DNA of 64,000 nt, taken from DASUNQ01 sp035536455. Its GTDB lineage: Bacteria > Acidobacteriota > Thermoanaerobaculia > Multivoradales > UBA5704. Numbering within the stretch: the first letter of the stretch is position 1; each line of letters starts with the position of its first letter. Made by a program: the position numbers and the translations under genes. The notes beneath the pieces are model-generated. The model worked only from the letters and a program-made list of their open reading frames with translations, was not told where the DNA came from and searched no databases. This document shows positions 54,075 through 62,936 of the stretch, piece after piece. The stretch is from NCBI GenBank assembly GCA_035536455.1, contig DATLOC010000032.1, positions 10,317-74,316 of the forward strand, read 5' to 3'.

Positions 54075-54632
54075 CTACGCGAAGATCCTGGCCAGCGGGA
54101 TCTCGAGGCCGGGGAGGAGTGGGGTGGTGAGAACCTCGGCGGCGTCGCGGGACAGCTCGGCGGCGAGGCGGAAGGCCTCGCCGGTGCGGCGGTAGACGGT
54201 TACGGTTTCGCGCGCCGGGTCGGCCAGCCAGTACTCGCGCACGCCCATGCGCTCGTAGAGCTGGCGCTTCACTCCAAGATCGCGCTTGCGGGTCGAGGGC
54301 GAGAGGATCTCGATCACCAGGTCGGGGGCGCCCTGGATGTTCTGCTCGGTCGCCAGCCCCAGGCGCTCGCGCGAGAGGAAGAGGAGGTCGGGCTCGACGA
54401 CGTCCGTGGACGAGAACACGACATCGAACGGGGCCACCAGCAAGACACCTAGGTCATGTCGCTCGACGAAATTGCCGACAGCGAGCGTGAAGTTGACGAC
54501 GACTTTCTGGTGCCTGAAGTTCGGCGCCGGCGCCACGTAGTGCTCTCCGTCGATCAGCTCGTGGCGGAGGCCGTCCTCCGGGAGGGCCAAGAGGTCGTCG
54601 TAGGTGAGTCGGTGGTCAGCGGTGCGTGCCAT
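54075..54632 (-). CDS. Uma2-family (DUF820) endonuclease-like protein
   Basis: A 185-residue paralogue of the preceding protein without the N-terminal addition. The core motifs are LRHELIDGEHYV, VVEPDLLFLSRE, PDLVIEILSPSTRKRD and YERMGVREYWLADP, with the conserved acidic residues and Lys of the predicted PD-(D/E)XK nuclease. Both members end in LTTPLLPGLEIP, which shows recent common origin. The substrate is unknown. The 135 bp upstream hold no recognised feature. Confidence 0.88.
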   Translation of the reverse strand: MARTADHRLTYDDLLALPEDGLRHELIDGEHYVAPAPNFRHQKVVVNFTLAVGNFVERHDLGVLLVAPFDVVFSSTDVVEPDLLFLSRERLGLATEQNIQGAPDLVIEILSPSTRKRDLGVKRQLYERMGVREYWLADPARETVTVYRRTGEAFRLAAELSRDAAEVLTTPLLPGLEIPLARIFA

Positions 54633-54767
54633 GAATTCGTCCTCTGACCACGTAATTTAGCACCCGCCGGGCCTCCGCCTCCCGCACCTTGCCAGGGCCA
54701 TCCGCCACGCCTGGCCACCATCTGCTTGATAAGACGGAAAACGGGGCGAACTTCGTGCGCGTCGCGC

Positions 54768-55832
54768 TTACGCCTCCGGCAGCAGCGCCTCGAAGCGCTG
54801 CTTCTGGGCGGCTTTCATGTAGGCGTCGCGCGGGGTGATCCGTTTCGCTTCGACCAGGGCCATCAGGGCGTCGTCCATGAGCTGCATGCCGAGGGCCTTG
54901 CCGCCCTGGATAATCGACTGGATCATCGGCGTGTTCCCCTCGCGGATGACGTTCGGCAGGCCGGGGGTCTTGAGCAGGATCTCGTGCGCCGCCACGCGGC
55001 CGGCGCCGTCGGCGGTCTTGAGGAGGAGCTGCGAGACGACCGCGGCGAGCGACTCCGAAAGGGTCGTCCGCACCTGCGGCTGCTCCGGCGCGGGGAAGGC
55101 GTCGATCAGCCGGTCGATGGTGTTGGCGGCGCCGTTGGTGTGCAGGGTGCCGAAGACCAGCGCGCCGGTCTCGGCGGCGGTGACGGCGAGGGCGATCGTC
55201 TCGAGGTCGCGCATCTCGCCGACCAGGACGACGTCGGCGTCCTGGCGCATGGCGGCGCGCAGCGCGGCGCCGAAGCTCTCGGTGTCCACGCCGACCTCGC
55301 GCTGCGAGACGACGCAGCGCTTGTTGGCGTGGACGAACTCGACCGGGTCCTCGATCGTCACCACGTGCTTGGGGTAGGTCTCGTTGATGCGGTCGAGGAT
55401 CGCGGCGAGGGTCGTGGACTTCCCCGAGCCGGTGGGGCCGGTGACCAGGACCAGCCCCTGGCGCAGGTGGGCGAGACCTTCGATCGAGCGCGGCAGGCCA
55501 AGCTGGTCGAAGGGCACGATCGTCTCGGGGATCAGGCGGAAGACGGCGGCGGCGCCGTTTTCCTGGCGCAGGAAGTTGGCGCGGAAGCGCGCCACGCCGT
55601 CGAGGCCGTAGGCGAAGTCGAGGTCGCCGGCGCGCTCGTACTCGGCCCACTGCGCGTCGGTGGCGATCTCGCGCAGCAGGGCGCGGACGGCGGCGTCCGG
55701 AAGTACCTCCCAGCCGGGCACCGGCGCCAGCGCGCCGTGGATGCGCACGCGCGGCTCGCGCTCGGCGGCGAGGTGGAGGTCGGAGCCGCCGCCGTCTTTG
55801 AGGTGCCGGAAGAGGTCGTCGAGGCGCGCCAT
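54768..55832 (-). CDS. pilT: Type IV pilus retraction ATPase PilT
   Basis: A 354-residue hexameric secretion-type ATPase that powers pilus retraction. The N-terminal PAS-like domain (GSDLHLAAEREPRVRIHG) is followed by Walker A GPTGSGKST, the Asp box VVTIEDPVEFVH, Walker B region DADVVLVGEMRDLETI and the His box FGTLHTNGAANTIDR. The C-terminal retraction signature appears as AAHEILLKTPGLPNVIREG, near the usual AIRNLIRE. Length matches PilT. It follows a second PilT-like gene after 6 bp. No pilin or assembly genes are present here. Confidence 0.95.
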   Translation of the reverse strand: MARLDDLFRHLKDGGGSDLHLAAEREPRVRIHGALAPVPGWEVLPDAAVRALLREIATDAQWAEYERAGDLDFAYGLDGVARFRANFLRQENGAAAVFRLIPETIVPFDQLGLPRSIEGLAHLRQGLVLVTGPTGSGKSTTLAAILDRINETYPKHVVTIEDPVEFVHANKRCVVSQREVGVDTESFGAALRAAMRQDADVVLVGEMRDLETIALAVTAAETGALVFGTLHTNGAANTIDRLIDAFPAPEQPQVRTTLSESLAAVVSQLLLKTADGAGRVAAHEILLKTPGLPNVIREGNTPMIQSIIQGGKALGMQLMDDALMALVEAKRITPRDAYMKAAQKQRFEALLPEA

Positions 55833-55838
55833 GAGGAT

Positions 55839-57152
55839 CTACGCCGCTTTTCCCATGAAGCGCTGCGGCTCCTCGGCGTGGCGCAGCGCTTCCTCGCGCG
55901 CCACCGTGCCGGTGCGCACCATCTCGGCGAGCGAGGTGTCGAGGAGCGTCATGCCGTGCGCCGCGCCGGTCTGGAGCACCGAGCGGATCTGGAAGGTCTT
56001 GCTCTCGCGGATCAGGTTGGCCACCGCCTTGGTGTTGACCAGCACCTCCAGCGCCGGCACCCGGCCGGCGCCGTCGGCGCGGCGGAGGAGGCGCTGCGAG
56101 ACGACGGCGCGGAGCGACTCCGAGACCATGGTGCGGATCTGCGACTGCTGCTCGGGCGGGAAGACCCCGACCAGGCGGTTGACGGTGCGCACGGCGTTGT
56201 TGGTGTGCAGGGTGGCGAAGACCAGGTGGCCGGTCTCGGCTGCGGTGAGGGCGAGCGAGATCGTCTCGAGGTCGCGCAGCTCGCCGATCACCAGGACGTC
56301 CGGGTCCTCGCGCAGCGCGGCGCGCAGGGCGCGGGCGAAGGAGCCGGTGTCGCGCCCCACCTGGCGCTGGTTGACCAGGCAGCGCAGCGACGGGTGGACG
56401 ACCTCGATCGGGTCCTCGATCGTGATGATGTGGTCGCGCCGCTCCTCGTTGACAATGTGCACGAGGGCCGCCATCGTCGCCGACTTGCCGCAGCCCGCCG
56501 GCCCGGTGAAGAGCACGATCCCTTGGTGGTAGTTGGCGAAGCGGGCGAGCGTGCGCGGCAGGCCGAGCGCGTCGAGGGTCGGCGGCGCGGCCGGGATAGC
56601 GCGGAAGACGGCGTCGAGGCCGCGCTGCTGGCGGTAGACGTTGCCGCGGAAGCGGCCGACGCCGGCGAGGGTGTAGGCGAGGTCCACCTGGCCGCCGGCG
56701 GCGAGCTGGGCGCGCTGCTCGGCGTCGAGGGCGCCGGCGGCGAGGCGCTCGGCCTCGGCGGGCGAGAGCGGCGGCGCGCCGTCCAGAGGCTCGAGCGCGC
56801 CGTCGATGCGGAGCTGGATCGGCGCGCCGGCGTGCAGGTGGACGTCGCTCGCGCCGCGCGCCACGGCGTGGGCGAGGAGGGCGTCGAGCGAGGCGCCGGC
56901 GGGGGAGGCCGCCGCCGCGCCCGGCGCCGGGGTCTGCGTCTGCTGCTTCGCCAGCAGCTCGCGCTGGGCGGCGAGCAGGCGCTCGAGATCGCGCTCGGAG
57001 AGGCTCCCCTGGGCGATGAGGATCTCGCCCAGCCGGCGCGTGCCCCCCTCCTCGACCTGGAGGCGCGCCGCGCGCTCGAGCTGCTCGCGGGTGACTAGCT
57101 TGTAGTGCAGCGCGAGGCGCCCGAGAAGCGGCGTGTCCGAGGGCGGCGCCAT
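55839..57152 (-). CDS. PilT/PilU-family ATPase with N-terminal extension
   Basis: A 437-residue ATPase. Residues 1-75 are an additional helical domain (LLGRLALHYKLVTREQLERA, RLGEILIAQGSLSERDLERLL) resembling the N-terminal domain of PilB/GspE-type ATPases. The rest is PilT-like: GASDVHLHAGAP, Walker A GPAGCGKSAT, IITIEDPIEVVHPS, EDPDVLVIGELRDLET and FATLHTNNAVRTVN. It may be a PilU-like accessory retraction motor. The Thr-to-Ala change in Walker A (GKSA) is unusual. Its ATG lies 7 nt after the TAGACT box shared with the divergent M28 gene. Confidence 0.92.
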   Translation of the reverse strand: MAPPSDTPLLGRLALHYKLVTREQLERAARLQVEEGGTRRLGEILIAQGSLSERDLERLLAAQRELLAKQQTQTPAPGAAAASPAGASLDALLAHAVARGASDVHLHAGAPIQLRIDGALEPLDGAPPLSPAEAERLAAGALDAEQRAQLAAGGQVDLAYTLAGVGRFRGNVYRQQRGLDAVFRAIPAAPPTLDALGLPRTLARFANYHQGIVLFTGPAGCGKSATMAALVHIVNEERRDHIITIEDPIEVVHPSLRCLVNQRQVGRDTGSFARALRAALREDPDVLVIGELRDLETISLALTAAETGHLVFATLHTNNAVRTVNRLVGVFPPEQQSQIRTMVSESLRAVVSQRLLRRADGAGRVPALEVLVNTKAVANLIRESKTFQIRSVLQTGAAHGMTLLDTSLAEMVRTGTVAREEALRHAEEPQRFMGKAA

Positions 57153-57158
57153 ATTCAG

Positions 57159-57165
57159 TAGTCTA
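57159..57165. promoter_or_regulatory. Overlapping divergent -10 boxes giving two leaderless genes
   Basis: TAGTCTA contains TAGTCT on the plus strand (57159-57164), 8 nt before GTG 57173, and TAGACT on the minus strand (57165-57160), 7 nt before ATG 57152. The two start codons are only 20 bp apart and neither has a ribosome-binding site. Confidence 0.45.
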
Positions 57166-57172
57166 GCGGGCC

Positions 57173-59422
57173 GTGCGCAACCTCCTCGCCGGGCTCCTGC
57201 TGCTGGCGCTGGTCCTGGCCCTGGTCGTGGTCCGCTACAGCGAGCCCGCGCCGCGCGGGGAGGAGGCGCCGGCGGCGGAGTTCTCGGCGGCGCGCGCCGG
57301 CGCCCTGCTGCGGGAGATCGCCGGGCCGCAGCGGCCGCACCCGGTGGGGAGCGTCGAGAACGCGCGGGTGCGGGCGCGGGTGGCGGCGGTCCTGGCGCGG
57401 CTCGGCTACCGCGTCGAGGAGCAGGACGCGGTCGGCTGCCACCCGGCCGGGCAGTGCGCGCGGGTGCGGAACCTGATCGCCCGCCTCCCCGGCCGCGAGC
57501 CGGACGGCACCCTCCTCCTCGCCACGCACTACGACTCGGTCGCCGCCGGCCCCGGCGTCGGCGACGACCTGGTCGGCGTCGCCGCCCTGCTCGAGACGGC
57601 GCGCGCGCTGCGCGCCGGCCGCCTGCCGCGGCACACCATTGTCTTCCTGATCGACGACGGCGAGGAGGCCGGGCTCCTCGGCGCCCACGCCTTCATGGCG
57701 CAACACCCGCTGGCGCGCGAGGTGGACTTCGTCGTCAACGTCGAGGCGCGCGGCACCGCCGGCCCGAGCCTCATGTTCGAGACCGACCGCGACAACGCCT
57801 GGGCGGTCGGCCGCTTCGCGCGCGCGGCGCCGCGGCCGCTCACCAGCTCGCTCTTCTCGACCATCTACGAGCGGATGCCGAACGACACCGACTTCACGGT
57901 GTTCAAGGCCGCGGGGCTGCGCGGCCTCAACTTCGCCTTCATCGGCCGGCCCGCGCACTACCACACGCCGCTCGACAACCTCGCCAACACGTCGGCCGGC
58001 AGCCTCCAGCACCACGGCGAGAACCTCCTCGCCGCCGCCCGCGCGCTGGCCGACGGCGACCTCACGCGGGCGCCGCGCGGCGCCGCGGTCTTCTTCGATG
58101 TCCTCGGCTGGTTCGTGGTGCGCTGGCCGGTCGGCTGGACGATCCCGCTCGCGCTCCTGGCGCTGGCGCTCCTCGGCGTGACGGCCGTGCGCCTCGACCG
58201 GCGCGCCAGGCTGCCGCGGTCGCGCGTCGCCCTCGGCCTGCTGGCTGCGCCGGCGATGACGCTCGCCGCCGCCGTCGCGGGCGTGCTCCTGGGGCTCGCG
58301 CTCATCTCGCGCGGGTCCTACGCCGCGAGGTGGCTCGCCGAGCCGCTGGCGGTCGCGCCCTTCTGGCTGGGGGCGATCGCGGCCGGGCTCTTCGCCGCGG
58401 CGCCGCTCGCCCGCCGGGTCGGGGCCGAGGCCGCCTGGCTCGGCGTCTGGACGTTCTGGGCGCTGCTCGCCCTGGTCGTCGGTGCGACGCTGCCCGGCCT
58501 CTCCTTCCTCTTCATTGCGCCGGCGCTCCTCGCCGGGCTCGCCGGGGCGCTGGCTCCCGGCGCGGTCGCCGCCGCGCTTCTGCCGCTCGCCGCCGCCGGC
58601 GCCCTCTGGTTCCCGATCGTGCGCTTCCTGCCGGATGCCCTTGCCATGGGCATCCTGCCGACCGTCGCGGCGCTCGTGGGGCTGGCGACGTCCGGCCTCG
58701 TGCCGCTCGCGGCGACGGTGGAGAAGCGCGCCGGCCGGTGGGTGGCGGCCGGCCTCGCGCTCGCCGCCCTGGCCTTCGCCGGCTGGGGGCTGGCGCTGCC
58801 GCCTTTCACGCCGACGTCGCCGCAGGCGCTCAACGTCGGCTTCCACCAGGACTTCGACGCGGCCGGCCGCACCGTGCGGTCGCGCCTCTACAGCTACAGC
58901 ACCCCCGAGCCGCAGCGCCTGCCGCGCCCGCTGGCGGACGCCGCCGCCTGGCGCGACGAGCCGCAGCCGCTGTATCCGTGGGTCGACGCCGGCGTGCTGG
59001 AGGCGCCGGCGGCGCCGCTCGCGCTGCCGCCGCCGGAGGTGGTCGTGGCGGGGAGCGGCCGCTTGCGGCTGATCTCGCGCCGCGGGGCGCCGATCGTTGG
59101 GATCGCCCTGCCGCCGGACGCCGGGGTGCGGGGAGCGACGGTGGCCGGCACGCCGGTGCCGGAGGCGGCCGGCCGCGGAAGCGGCCCCAGTACACCCGGC
59201 TGGCGGGTCTTCACCTACACCGGGGCGCCGCCGGAGGGGGTCGAGGTGGAGCTGGCGCGCGACGGCGGGAGGCCGATCGAGGCCTACGTCTTCGACCGCT
59301 CGTACGGGCTGCCGCCGGTGGGGGAGCAGGTGGTCCGTCGCCGCCCGTCGACCGCGGTGCCGCTCGGCGGCGGCGACGTGACTGTATTCACACGTGCCGT
59401 GCAGGTGCCGCCGGCACCCTGA
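57173..59422 (+). CDS. Membrane-bound M28-family zinc peptidase
   Basis: A 749-residue protein. One N-terminal helix precedes an M28 domain (about 35-310): THYDSVAAGPGVGDDLVG gives the first zinc His and bridging Asp, DDGEEAGLLGAHAF the catalytic and ligand Glu, VNVEARGTAG the next acidic ligand position, and PAHYHTPLDN the last His. Seven to nine hydrophobic helices follow (about 320-545), then a beta-rich domain to the end. This matches the Fxna/PFF1-type vacuolar protease architecture seen also in bacteria. It probably releases N-terminal residues from peptides on the outer face of the membrane. GTG start; a near-leaderless message is predicted. Confidence 0.9.
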   Translation: MRNLLAGLLLLALVLALVVVRYSEPAPRGEEAPAAEFSAARAGALLREIAGPQRPHPVGSVENARVRARVAAVLARLGYRVEEQDAVGCHPAGQCARVRNLIARLPGREPDGTLLLATHYDSVAAGPGVGDDLVGVAALLETARALRAGRLPRHTIVFLIDDGEEAGLLGAHAFMAQHPLAREVDFVVNVEARGTAGPSLMFETDRDNAWAVGRFARAAPRPLTSSLFSTIYERMPNDTDFTVFKAAGLRGLNFAFIGRPAHYHTPLDNLANTSAGSLQHHGENLLAAARALADGDLTRAPRGAAVFFDVLGWFVVRWPVGWTIPLALLALALLGVTAVRLDRRARLPRSRVALGLLAAPAMTLAAAVAGVLLGLALISRGSYAARWLAEPLAVAPFWLGAIAAGLFAAAPLARRVGAEAAWLGVWTFWALLALVVGATLPGLSFLFIAPALLAGLAGALAPGAVAAALLPLAAAGALWFPIVRFLPDALAMGILPTVAALVGLATSGLVPLAATVEKRAGRWVAAGLALAALAFAGWGLALPPFTPTSPQALNVGFHQDFDAAGRTVRSRLYSYSTPEPQRLPRPLADAAAWRDEPQPLYPWVDAGVLEAPAAPLALPPPEVVVAGSGRLRLISRRGAPIVGIALPPDAGVRGATVAGTPVPEAAGRGSGPSTPGWRVFTYTGAPPEGVEVELARDGGRPIEAYVFDRSYGLPPVGEQVVRRRPSTAVPLGGGDVTVFTRAVQVPPAP

Positions 59423-59425
59423 GCG

Positions 59426-59758
59426 CTACCCTTCCTTCGCCGCGATCGACTTGACCTTGATCGTGGTCCCTTCGGCCGACCCCTTCACGATCACCTCGTG
59501 GCCGAGGTGCTCCTTGGCCAGCTCCTGGTTGTCGAGCTTGTAGAGCTGCTCGTCGGCCGGGTTGTAGAGGACCAGCGTGCCGCCGTTGCCGAGGCACTTC
59601 TCGGCGCAGGCCTTGTGCTCGGCTTTGGCGCCCTTGGCGCCGCAGCTGTCGTCGGTGATCCAGCCGGTCCACTCGCCGTCGCGGGGCTGGGCGGTCAGGG
59701 GCATGCCCATCGCCAGGGCGAGGAGCAGGGTGCACACGAGGACTGAGGTCTTCCGCAT
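59426..59758 (-). CDS. Small secreted protein, DUF5818-like
   Basis: A 110-residue exported protein with a signal peptide (residues 1-23). The mature part has WTGWITDDSCGAKGAK, HKACAEKCLGNGGTLVLYN and LGHEVIVKGSAEGTTIKVKSI, with three cysteines. This pattern is common in small acidobacterial secreted proteins, and the fold is probably a small beta-barrel. The function is unknown. It is divergent from truA and only 3 bp from the convergent M28 peptidase gene. Confidence 0.75.
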   Translation of the reverse strand: MRKTSVLVCTLLLALAMGMPLTAQPRDGEWTGWITDDSCGAKGAKAEHKACAEKCLGNGGTLVLYNPADEQLYKLDNQELAKEHLGHEVIVKGSAEGTTIKVKSIAAKEG

Positions 59759-59793
59759 CGTTCTCTCCTGTGGAGCCTGTGAGGCGCGTAGCC

Positions 59794-59799
59794 TATCAT
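59794..59799 (+). promoter_or_regulatory. Candidate -10 box TATCAT of truA
   Basis: TATCAT ends 7 nt before the GTG at 59807, with GTGGAG 18 bp upstream, similar to the TTGGAG of recN. No ribosome-binding site, so a leaderless message is likely. Confidence 0.45.
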
Positions 59800-59806
59800 C
59801 CGCACC

Positions 59807-60583
59807 GTGCCGACCCTCCGCCTGACGCTGGAGTACGAGGGGACCCGCTACCGCGGCTGGCAAGAGCAGAAGAACGCGCGCTCGGTGGCGGGGGAGCTGC
59901 GGCGGGCGGTCGAGGAGGTGGCGGGCGCGGTGGGGGAGCTGGGCGGCTCCGGGCGGACCGACGCCGGCGTCCACGCCCTGGCGCAGGTGGCGCACCTGCG
60001 GCTGGCGCGCAAGGTCGAGCCCGAGCGCTTCCGCCGCGAGGTGAACGAGCGGCTCCCGCCCGACATCCACCTGCTCGCCGCCGCCGCGGCGCCCGACCGC
60101 TTCCACGCCCGCCACGACGCCGTCCTGCGTAGCTACCTCTACCAGGTCTCGACCCGCCGCACCGCCCTCGCCAAGCGCTTCGTCTGGTGGGTGAAGCGTC
60201 CGCTCGACGTCGGCGCCATGCGCGCCGCGGCGGCGCACTTGGCCGGCAAGCAGGACTTCCGGCTCTTCTGCGAGAAGCCGGCCGAGCAGACCTCGACCCT
60301 CGTCGTCGTCGAGCGGGCGGAGCTGGCGGCCGACGGCGCGCTCGTCCTCGTCCGCCTCGCCGCCTCGCACTTCCTCTGGAAGATGGTGCGGCGCGTCGCC
60401 GGCGCGCTCGTAGAGGTGGGAAGCGGCGCGCTCGGGGTCGAGGACTTCGCGGCCCTCGTCGCCGGCCGCGGCAAGGCGCACGCCGAGTGGACCGCGCCGC
60501 CTTCAGGGCTCTTCCTCGAGCGCGTCGTCTACCCCGGCGAGCCGCCGCTCGAGCCACTCGCCGCCGCCGTGCCGGTCCGCTAG
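59807..60583 (+). CDS. truA: tRNA pseudouridine(38-40) synthase TruA
   Basis: A 258-residue enzyme that makes pseudouridine at positions 38-40 of the tRNA anticodon arm. The start LRLTLEYEGTRYRGWQEQ and the catalytic motif GSGRTDAGVHA with Asp52 are canonical, followed by RFHARHDAVLRSYLYQ and the C-terminal FLWKMVRRVAGALVEVG. Length is normal. The start is GTG. It is divergent from the DUF5818-like gene. Confidence 0.96.
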   Translation: MPTLRLTLEYEGTRYRGWQEQKNARSVAGELRRAVEEVAGAVGELGGSGRTDAGVHALAQVAHLRLARKVEPERFRREVNERLPPDIHLLAAAAAPDRFHARHDAVLRSYLYQVSTRRTALAKRFVWWVKRPLDVGAMRAAAAHLAGKQDFRLFCEKPAEQTSTLVVVERAELAADGALVLVRLAASHFLWKMVRRVAGALVEVGSGALGVEDFAALVAGRGKAHAEWTAPPSGLFLERVVYPGEPPLEPLAAAVPVR

Positions 60584-60587
60584 CCGG

Positions 60588-60920
60588 CTAGTCCGGCACG
60601 CAGCGACAGCAGTCCGGCGGGGTCAGCGCCGGGTGCGACCCGACCGGGCAGCTCGCGCAGCGAACGTTCGAGCAGTCCGTGACCTTGTTGTCGATCGGCA
60701 CGCAGCGGCAGCAGTCCGGCGGCTTGAGCGCCGGCGTCTGCCCCTCCGGGCAGGCCTCGCAGCGCACGTTCGCGCAGGGAGGGGGGGTGGTCCCCCCGGG
60801 CGCGGTGGCCGGCTCCACCGTGGCGTCCGGCTGGTCTCCACCGTAGCCGCCGCCCGAGGCGCAGGCGACAGCCAGGAACGCGACCGCGACGACCAACGTC
60901 AGCTTCAGCAGGCTCCTCAT
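60588..60920 (-). CDS. Cys-rich lipoprotein with duplicated motif
   Basis: A 110-residue protein whose signal region ends in FLAVACASG, a lipobox, so it is likely lipid-anchored. After a Gly/Pro/Thr-rich linker come two near-identical modules of about 27 residues, each of the form CxNVRCxxCPxGxxPAL, then PPDCCRCVP. Six cysteines per module suggest a disulfide-knotted or metal-binding unit. I recognise no named domain. It is convergent with truA (4 bp apart). Confidence 0.7.
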   Translation of the reverse strand: MRSLLKLTLVVAVAFLAVACASGGGYGGDQPDATVEPATAPGGTTPPPCANVRCEACPEGQTPALKPPDCCRCVPIDNKVTDCSNVRCASCPVGSHPALTPPDCCRCVPD

Positions 60921-61000
60921 GGCTCCTCCTCTCGGTGGTTTCGCATCCATGCAGCAGCAATTGCGATGCCTGCGCAGGACGCCGAACGTAGGCCGGGCGC

Positions 61001-61006
61001 TACACT
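61001..61006 (+). promoter_or_regulatory. Candidate -10 box TACACT
   Basis: TACACT ends 9 nt before the ATG at 61016, without a ribosome-binding site. Confidence 0.35.
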
Positions 61007-61015
61007 CCGCGGCCG

Positions 61016-61666
61016 ATGAACCTCCTGCACACCGCCCACGTCCCGGCCGGCGACGGGCCGTTCCCGACCGTCCTGGCCATCCACGGCTGGGGGGCGAGCG
61101 CGCACGACCTGCTCGGGCTGGCGCCGCTCCTCCACGGCGGCCGCGCGCTCGTCCTCTGTCCCGAGGGGGAGGTCGAGGTGCCGATTGGCGGCGGCATGGT
61201 CGGGCACGGCTGGTTCCCGCTGACCTTGAACGCGCCGCCGGACCTGCCCGCCTTCCGCCGCGGCGCCGACGCCCTGCGCGCCTTCCTCGACGCGGCGCTG
61301 GAGCGCTATCCGATCGACCCCAAGCGCCTGGTCGCCCTGGGCTTCAGCCAGGGGGGCGCCCTGGCCTACGACCTCGTGCTCGGAGACCCCGCCCGCTTCG
61401 CCGGCCTTGCCGCGCTGTCGTCCTGGTTCCCGCGCGAGGTGGCGGCCGAGATCGAGAAGAAGCCCGAGCACGAGGGCCTGCCGGTCCTCATCCTCCACGG
61501 CACCCGCGACCAGCTCCTCGGGGTCGAGCGCGCCCGCGAGTCGCGCGAGGCCGTCCGCCCCTACGGCGTCGCCCTCACCTACCGGGAGCTCGAGATGGGC
61601 CACGAGATCAACCCCGAGGCCCTGCGCCTCCTCGTCCGCTGGCTCGACGAAAAGGCCCTACAATAG
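61016..61666 (+). CDS. Alpha/beta hydrolase, phospholipase/carboxylesterase family
   Basis: A 216-residue cytoplasmic serine hydrolase. VLAIHGWGASAHDLLGLAPLL gives the oxyanion loop, GFSQGGALAYDL the nucleophile Ser111, LILHGTRDQLLG the Asp and MGHEIN the His. It resembles the YpfH/EstB carboxylesterases. The natural ester substrate is unknown. The next gene's TACAAT promoter lies within its last codons. Confidence 0.9.
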   Translation: MNLLHTAHVPAGDGPFPTVLAIHGWGASAHDLLGLAPLLHGGRALVLCPEGEVEVPIGGGMVGHGWFPLTLNAPPDLPAFRRGADALRAFLDAALERYPIDPKRLVALGFSQGGALAYDLVLGDPARFAGLAALSSWFPREVAAEIEKKPEHEGLPVLILHGTRDQLLGVERARESREAVRPYGVALTYRELEMGHEINPEALRLLVRWLDEKALQ

Positions 61667-61698
61667 ACAGGACAACCGACCTCTTTTTGGAGGACTCC

Positions 61699-62919
61699 AT
61701 GCGCCCGAACCCGTTGACCGCCCTCCTCCTGCTGACCGCCCTGGCCGTTCCGGCCGGCGCCGCGGTCGGCCCCCTGAGCACCGAGTTCCGCGTCAACCCC
61801 ACCAACGACTTCCGGCAGGTGAACCCGGTGGCCGCCTTCGCGCCATCGGGCGCCGCGCTCGTCGTCTGGGAGAACGACCAGGCCGGCATCCGCGGCCGGT
61901 TCCACAACCTCCGCGGCGTGGCCCTCGGCGACCAGCTCACGCTGGTGGCGAACCAGGGGCTCGGCGGCGGGCGCGAGGGCGAGGTGCGCTTCCGCAAGGA
62001 GCCCGCCGTGGCGATGCTGCCGAACGGCCACTTCCTCCTCGCCTGGACCGAGGAGCGGATGTTCGTGAAGTCCTACCCCTACATCGAGGAGCGGGACGTC
62101 CGCGACCAGGACGTCCTCGTGCAGCGCTTCGACGCGCGCGGTCGACCGGACGGCGACCGCTTCCGCGTCAACGCCCAAGAGACCGGCCTGCAGTCCGCGC
62201 CGGAGCTCGCCCTCCTCGCCAACGGCAACGCGCTCGTCGTCTGGGAGAGCAAGGCCGGCGAGGGCAGGACGCTCGTCGCGCGGCCGATCACCCGCCTGGG
62301 CCGCCCGAACGGCGACGAGATCGTGCTCAGCTCCCATCCGGAGGCGGGCCGCGCCGCGGTCGCCGCCGGCCGCGGCGGCTTCCTGGTGACCTGGGACGAG
62401 AACGGCGCCGGCACCGGCGAAGTCTTCGGACGGCTCATCGGCGCATCGGGACAGGCGCAGGGCGCCGCCTTCGCCGTGACCTTCGGGATCGGCTCGAAGC
62501 GCTGGTCGGCGGTCGCCGCCGGCGCTGATGGCAACTACCTTGTCGCCTGGCACAACACCCTCGAGCGCGGCGTCGTCCACATCTACGGCCAGTTCCTGGG
62601 CGCCGCCGGCGGCTTCCTCGGCGCGCCGTTCCAGATCAGCGGCAGCACCCGTTCGCAGGTCGCCCCCGCCCTCGCCGCCGCCCGCAGCGGCTTCATCGCC
62701 ACCTGGCGCGAGTCGTTCCCGTCCGGCCTGGGCATCCGCGCCGTCGAGCTCGACCACCTCGGCGCCCGCGTCGGCGACGAGATCGAAGTGACCCGGACCG
62801 GCGTGTCGAAGAACTACCGCACCAACATCGCCGCCGACGGCAAGGGCGGCTTCCTCGTCCCCTGGGAAACCGGCTTCCGCGGCCGGCGTGTCATCGCAGC
62901 GAGGAGCCTCGGGCAGTAG
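61699..62919 (+). CDS. Secreted beta-propeller-like repeat protein
   Basis: A 406-residue exported protein (signal peptide 1-22). It contains about six repeats of roughly 55 residues of the form NPVAAFAPSGAALVVWE, APELALLANGNALVVWES, AAVAAGRGGFLVTWDE and SAVAAGADGNYLVAWH, each followed by a strand ending in GxxxG, which suggests a propeller. No catalytic motif is visible. It has a GGAGGA ribosome site and a TACAAT -10 box 34 nt upstream. The function is unknown. Confidence 0.75.
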   Translation: MRPNPLTALLLLTALAVPAGAAVGPLSTEFRVNPTNDFRQVNPVAAFAPSGAALVVWENDQAGIRGRFHNLRGVALGDQLTLVANQGLGGGREGEVRFRKEPAVAMLPNGHFLLAWTEERMFVKSYPYIEERDVRDQDVLVQRFDARGRPDGDRFRVNAQETGLQSAPELALLANGNALVVWESKAGEGRTLVARPITRLGRPNGDEIVLSSHPEAGRAAVAAGRGGFLVTWDENGAGTGEVFGRLIGASGQAQGAAFAVTFGIGSKRWSAVAAGADGNYLVAWHNTLERGVVHIYGQFLGAAGGFLGAPFQISGSTRSQVAPALAAARSGFIATWRESFPSGLGIRAVELDHLGARVGDEIEVTRTGVSKNYRTNIAADGKGGFLVPWETGFRGRRVIAARSLGQ

Positions 62920-62936
62920 GAGGTTCTTCTTGGTGA

